Shown here: piece by piece, positions 61,441-64,000 of the stretch
Position numbering within the stretch: position 1 is the stretch's first letter
Layout of the letters: the number at the start of each line of letters is the position of its first letter
From: Seminavis robusta
Taxonomy: Eukaryota > Bacillariophyta > Bacillariophyceae > Naviculales > Naviculaceae
DNA length: 64,000 bases
Reading direction: 5' to 3'
Assembly: GCA_903772945.1 (NCBI GenBank)
Contig: CAICTM010000232.1
Coordinates: forward strand, 24,245-88,244
The notes under the pieces: model-generated
Seen by the model: the letters and a program-made list of their open reading frames with translations, nothing else
Told to the model about the DNA's origin: nothing
The model's database searches: none
Made by a program: the position numbers and the translations under genes

Positions 61441-64000
61441 TCATATCACACTGACAATGGCATCTACAAAAGCCAGAGCAATGTCCAACATCTTAGGGGC
61501 ACACCATCAATCAATCAGATATCTGCAACACGGTGCCAAAGGCAGAATGGGTTCTGAGGGAGCCATTAGAATTGTAGTAACAACAGCTAGAACAATAGAT
61601 GATCCATGCTGCACTTCTATGGCGCGGAAGTTGATGATGAATCTCCTTTGGCCTTTGCAGTCATCTCATGCGCTACCTTTACTACCACACTCGAATTCAG
61701 TCCACTGGCATTGCTCCCATTGAGTATATTTCCAGAACTGTCAATGATGGTCAAGTCATCAGAAATGCCCATCCATGGGGGTGCCCTGACTATGTTTGGA
61801 ACCTCGGCTCACCAGTGAGGAGGAAAGATTCCACAATGGCAGCCAAGGTCCAGGAAGGCACAATATGTTGGCACCTCAGCCTGTCCATTCAGAAATTTTG
61901 GTTGATCCGCAACATTACAACGGATACCTTTCGCCCCAGTACATCTTGTTTATGATGATTAGGTTTGAAACAGTTTTACTCTTCAGAAGATCAACACACC
62001 TCCAGAATGGACCAACATGTGCATCTGTCCAACGCTTCGAAGACCCTTTTGTGAGGACACTCCACCTCCCTTAGCAGACGAGTGGCTTCCTCCAGAGGAA
62101 CAAGGCCATCAAACACACGATCTCATGTTCTAGAAGCTTCGACAAGTGAGAAAGTTATGCAGGATGACAGAGCAAAACAAACAGGGATGTATCTATCATT
62201 TTCCAGCTCCGTCTCCAGCACAGCCCCAGGTTTCACACAGGCGAGATTCCAGACCGTCTGCCATTGCTTCAGACCCAACAATTGCCTTCGTCTTGGACAA
62301 GGGAACCTCCCATCGTCAGCACTCCCACCACAGATGTTCCCATCAAGGCAATCCCTGTCGCTGCCCACGTCGGAATCCCAGTAGGACAGCTCACAACAAG
62401 AAGCCTGAGATTCTGAACATGGACCCAAAACTGAAGACTTATGCACGCCCTTCATCCCTGCTCAGTTGTGCTTTAGCTATGACCTTTGGAATCACTCCAA
62501 TTTCAGGGCACATGCTGCAAGCTCAGGTAACTCCTGGATATTCACCCTGGACCGACACCCAGGAATCGTTCATCCTGGCCTTCTTCAAAGCCCACTGGCT
62601 CTCAAGGCCAAAACTTCCAGAGACCCTGATCTCCCATCTCTGAAGGAATCTCTGATGGGACCACTTGCAGACCACTTCTGGGCAGCAATGGACAAAGAAA
62701 TTCCAGCCTTGAAGGCAAAGGGACTTGGCACATCGTAACGTTCTTCAATGCCCTACACCTCAAGGCAGTTCCCGGAACATGGTACACGAATCAAGAGGTT
62801 ACCAGATGCAATTGAACAAGTTCAAATCTAGATGTGCTGCAGAGGTGACCTTCAGTCCTATGAAGGCACCGCATATTTCCACTTGTCGGTTGGCCCACTG
62901 TTAGAGCCGGCCTTCTTCTTGCAGCTGCGCCATGGATGGGAATCGAGACAAGTTGATTTTACTCTTCTTTCTGTCAAGTCCTCAGCCTGCCGATCAGCCA
63001 TTTGTACATGGAATTGCCCAGTACTATCGACCCAAAGATTATGAAGACAGGACTGTGTTTTGAAACTTGACAATCTATCTATGGGCAGATCGATTCACCC
63101 AAATTATTCTATGAGCATCTATGTCGTGGGATGATCCAACTTGTTTCGAAACCTCAGAAGCAGACCCCTGTTTATTTATTCATAAGGAGCATCAACTCAT
63201 GGTATTAAATTATTGTGATGACCAAATCTGGCTCAGTCCGGACAATGATCTGATTGAGCCTATGTTGGACAGCTCCAGAAGTTGGATATGATCTCACCAT
63301 GGAAGACAAGGGAGACATCTTTGGATTCCTTGGTATTAATTTTGAAAGACAGGGAGACAATGTGGAATTGACTCAAAGGGGCTCATCAACAAGGTTATTG
63401 AATACACTGGCATGTCTGAAGCCAGCTCTAAGTTTCTCCTGCTGCCACCGATCCGCTCGGCGCTGACAAACTGGGTGCCCCATTTGAAGAAGAGTGGAGC
63501 TATCCAGCTGCAGTTGGGATGCTGCTTTACATTGATCCAACACTCGCCCAGACATCACCTTTAGTGTACATCAGGTAGCAAGATTCAGCCACAACCCAGG
63601 CATTCCATGCTCAAGATCAAACGAATCATTCGGTACTTGATTGGCACAAGTGACAAAGGCATTTGTTTTAGCCCTAAACTTGATCAAGGACTTGATTGTT
63701 GGGTGGATGCTGACTTCCGGTTATATGGATATGAGGATGATCAGGATCCTGTTTCGGTCAAGTCTCGCACTGGTTTGTCTTGACTTTGTTTGGATGCCCT
63801 GTCATTTGGTCCAGCAAACTGCAGACTGACATTACTCTGAGCTCCACTGCTGCTGAATATGTTGCCTTCAGCATGTCCATGAGGGAGCTGCTTCTATGCG
63901 AGCCCTGCTCAAGGAAATTGGTAACAAACTGCATATGCCCGTAATTACTGACAGTCTCGTGCGCTCTACAGTATTTCGAAGACAACCAAGGTTGCCTGTC
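61431..64000 (+). mobile_element. Decayed Copia retrotransposon pol (plus), continues past window
   Basis: In Copia order, but in changing frames, the plus strand shows four regions. The integrase core starts with YHTDNGIYKSQ near 61445. The integrase C-terminal region has NAHPWGCPDYVWN near 61770 and then TGYLSPQYILF-like text near 61935. Reverse transcriptase starts near 62640-62740 (LADHFWAAMDKEIPALKAKG) and continues with RQVDFTL near 62950. RNase H lies near 63690-63890 ([32 protein letters not shown]). Many frameshifts and stops make it non-functional. No LTR is visible inside the window. The 5' end abuts an oppositely oriented Copia tail. Confidence 0.78.

Noticed and set aside
1-64000. 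tRNA or rRNA genes
   Set aside because: I looked for T-loop consensus sequences and rRNA-like blocks and found none that also had a matching cloverleaf; a tRNAscan-SE run would settle it.

Overview
The window is nuclear DNA of a eukaryotic microalga, most likely a pennate diatom. I infer this from short GT-AG introns (about 70-180 bp) among otherwise intronless genes, two heat-shock-factor (HSF) genes side by side, a helicase-associated-domain protein of the kind expanded in diatoms, a Crypton-like tyrosine recombinase typical of stramenopiles, and degenerate Gypsy and Copia retroelements. Short self-complementary repeats (CTAG, GTAC, ACCGGT) fill the intergenic space. Species is not determined.

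Layout. 1-1460: 5' part of a secreted LamG-type protein (minus), running off the window edge. 1704-9323: a 7.6 kb DNA transposon with long terminal inverted repeats and an 11-bp target duplication. It carries two convergent genes of unrecognised family, one with a RING finger and a possible Ulp1-like domain. 10.0-20.3 kb: host genes (a glycosyltransferase, a RanBP2-zinc-finger protein, and two HSF genes in divergent orientation). 20.8-27.0 kb: a minus-strand Gypsy element with three LTRs, an intact gag and a broken pol. 27-31 kb: gene-poor, with hairpin-headed short repeats. 31.1-33.5 kb: helicase-associated-domain gene with eight exons, three of them 16-20 nt. 34.5-41.0 kb: a 6.5 kb palindrome whose arms each hold a broken Crypton-like recombinase. 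The arms differ mostly by single-base indels, so an assembly or consensus problem must be considered. 41.2-54.0 kb: host genes (leucyl aminopeptidase, secreted cysteine-rich repeat protein, small membrane protein, two-qRRM RNA-binding protein, presequence protease). 58.0-59.8 kb: Myb/SANT-like protein. 61.2 kb to the end: two opposed, decayed Copia fragments.

The host genes do not form a pathway. Two of them (M17 aminopeptidase and M16C presequence protease, both with basic N-termini) could act in organellar peptide turnover, which is inference. The mobile fraction is large and includes four classes: TIR DNA transposon, Gypsy, Copia and tyrosine-recombinase element. Several quoted starts are the first ATG inside a longer open frame. 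Exon boundaries were read by eye from GT/AG signals, frame and domain continuity.
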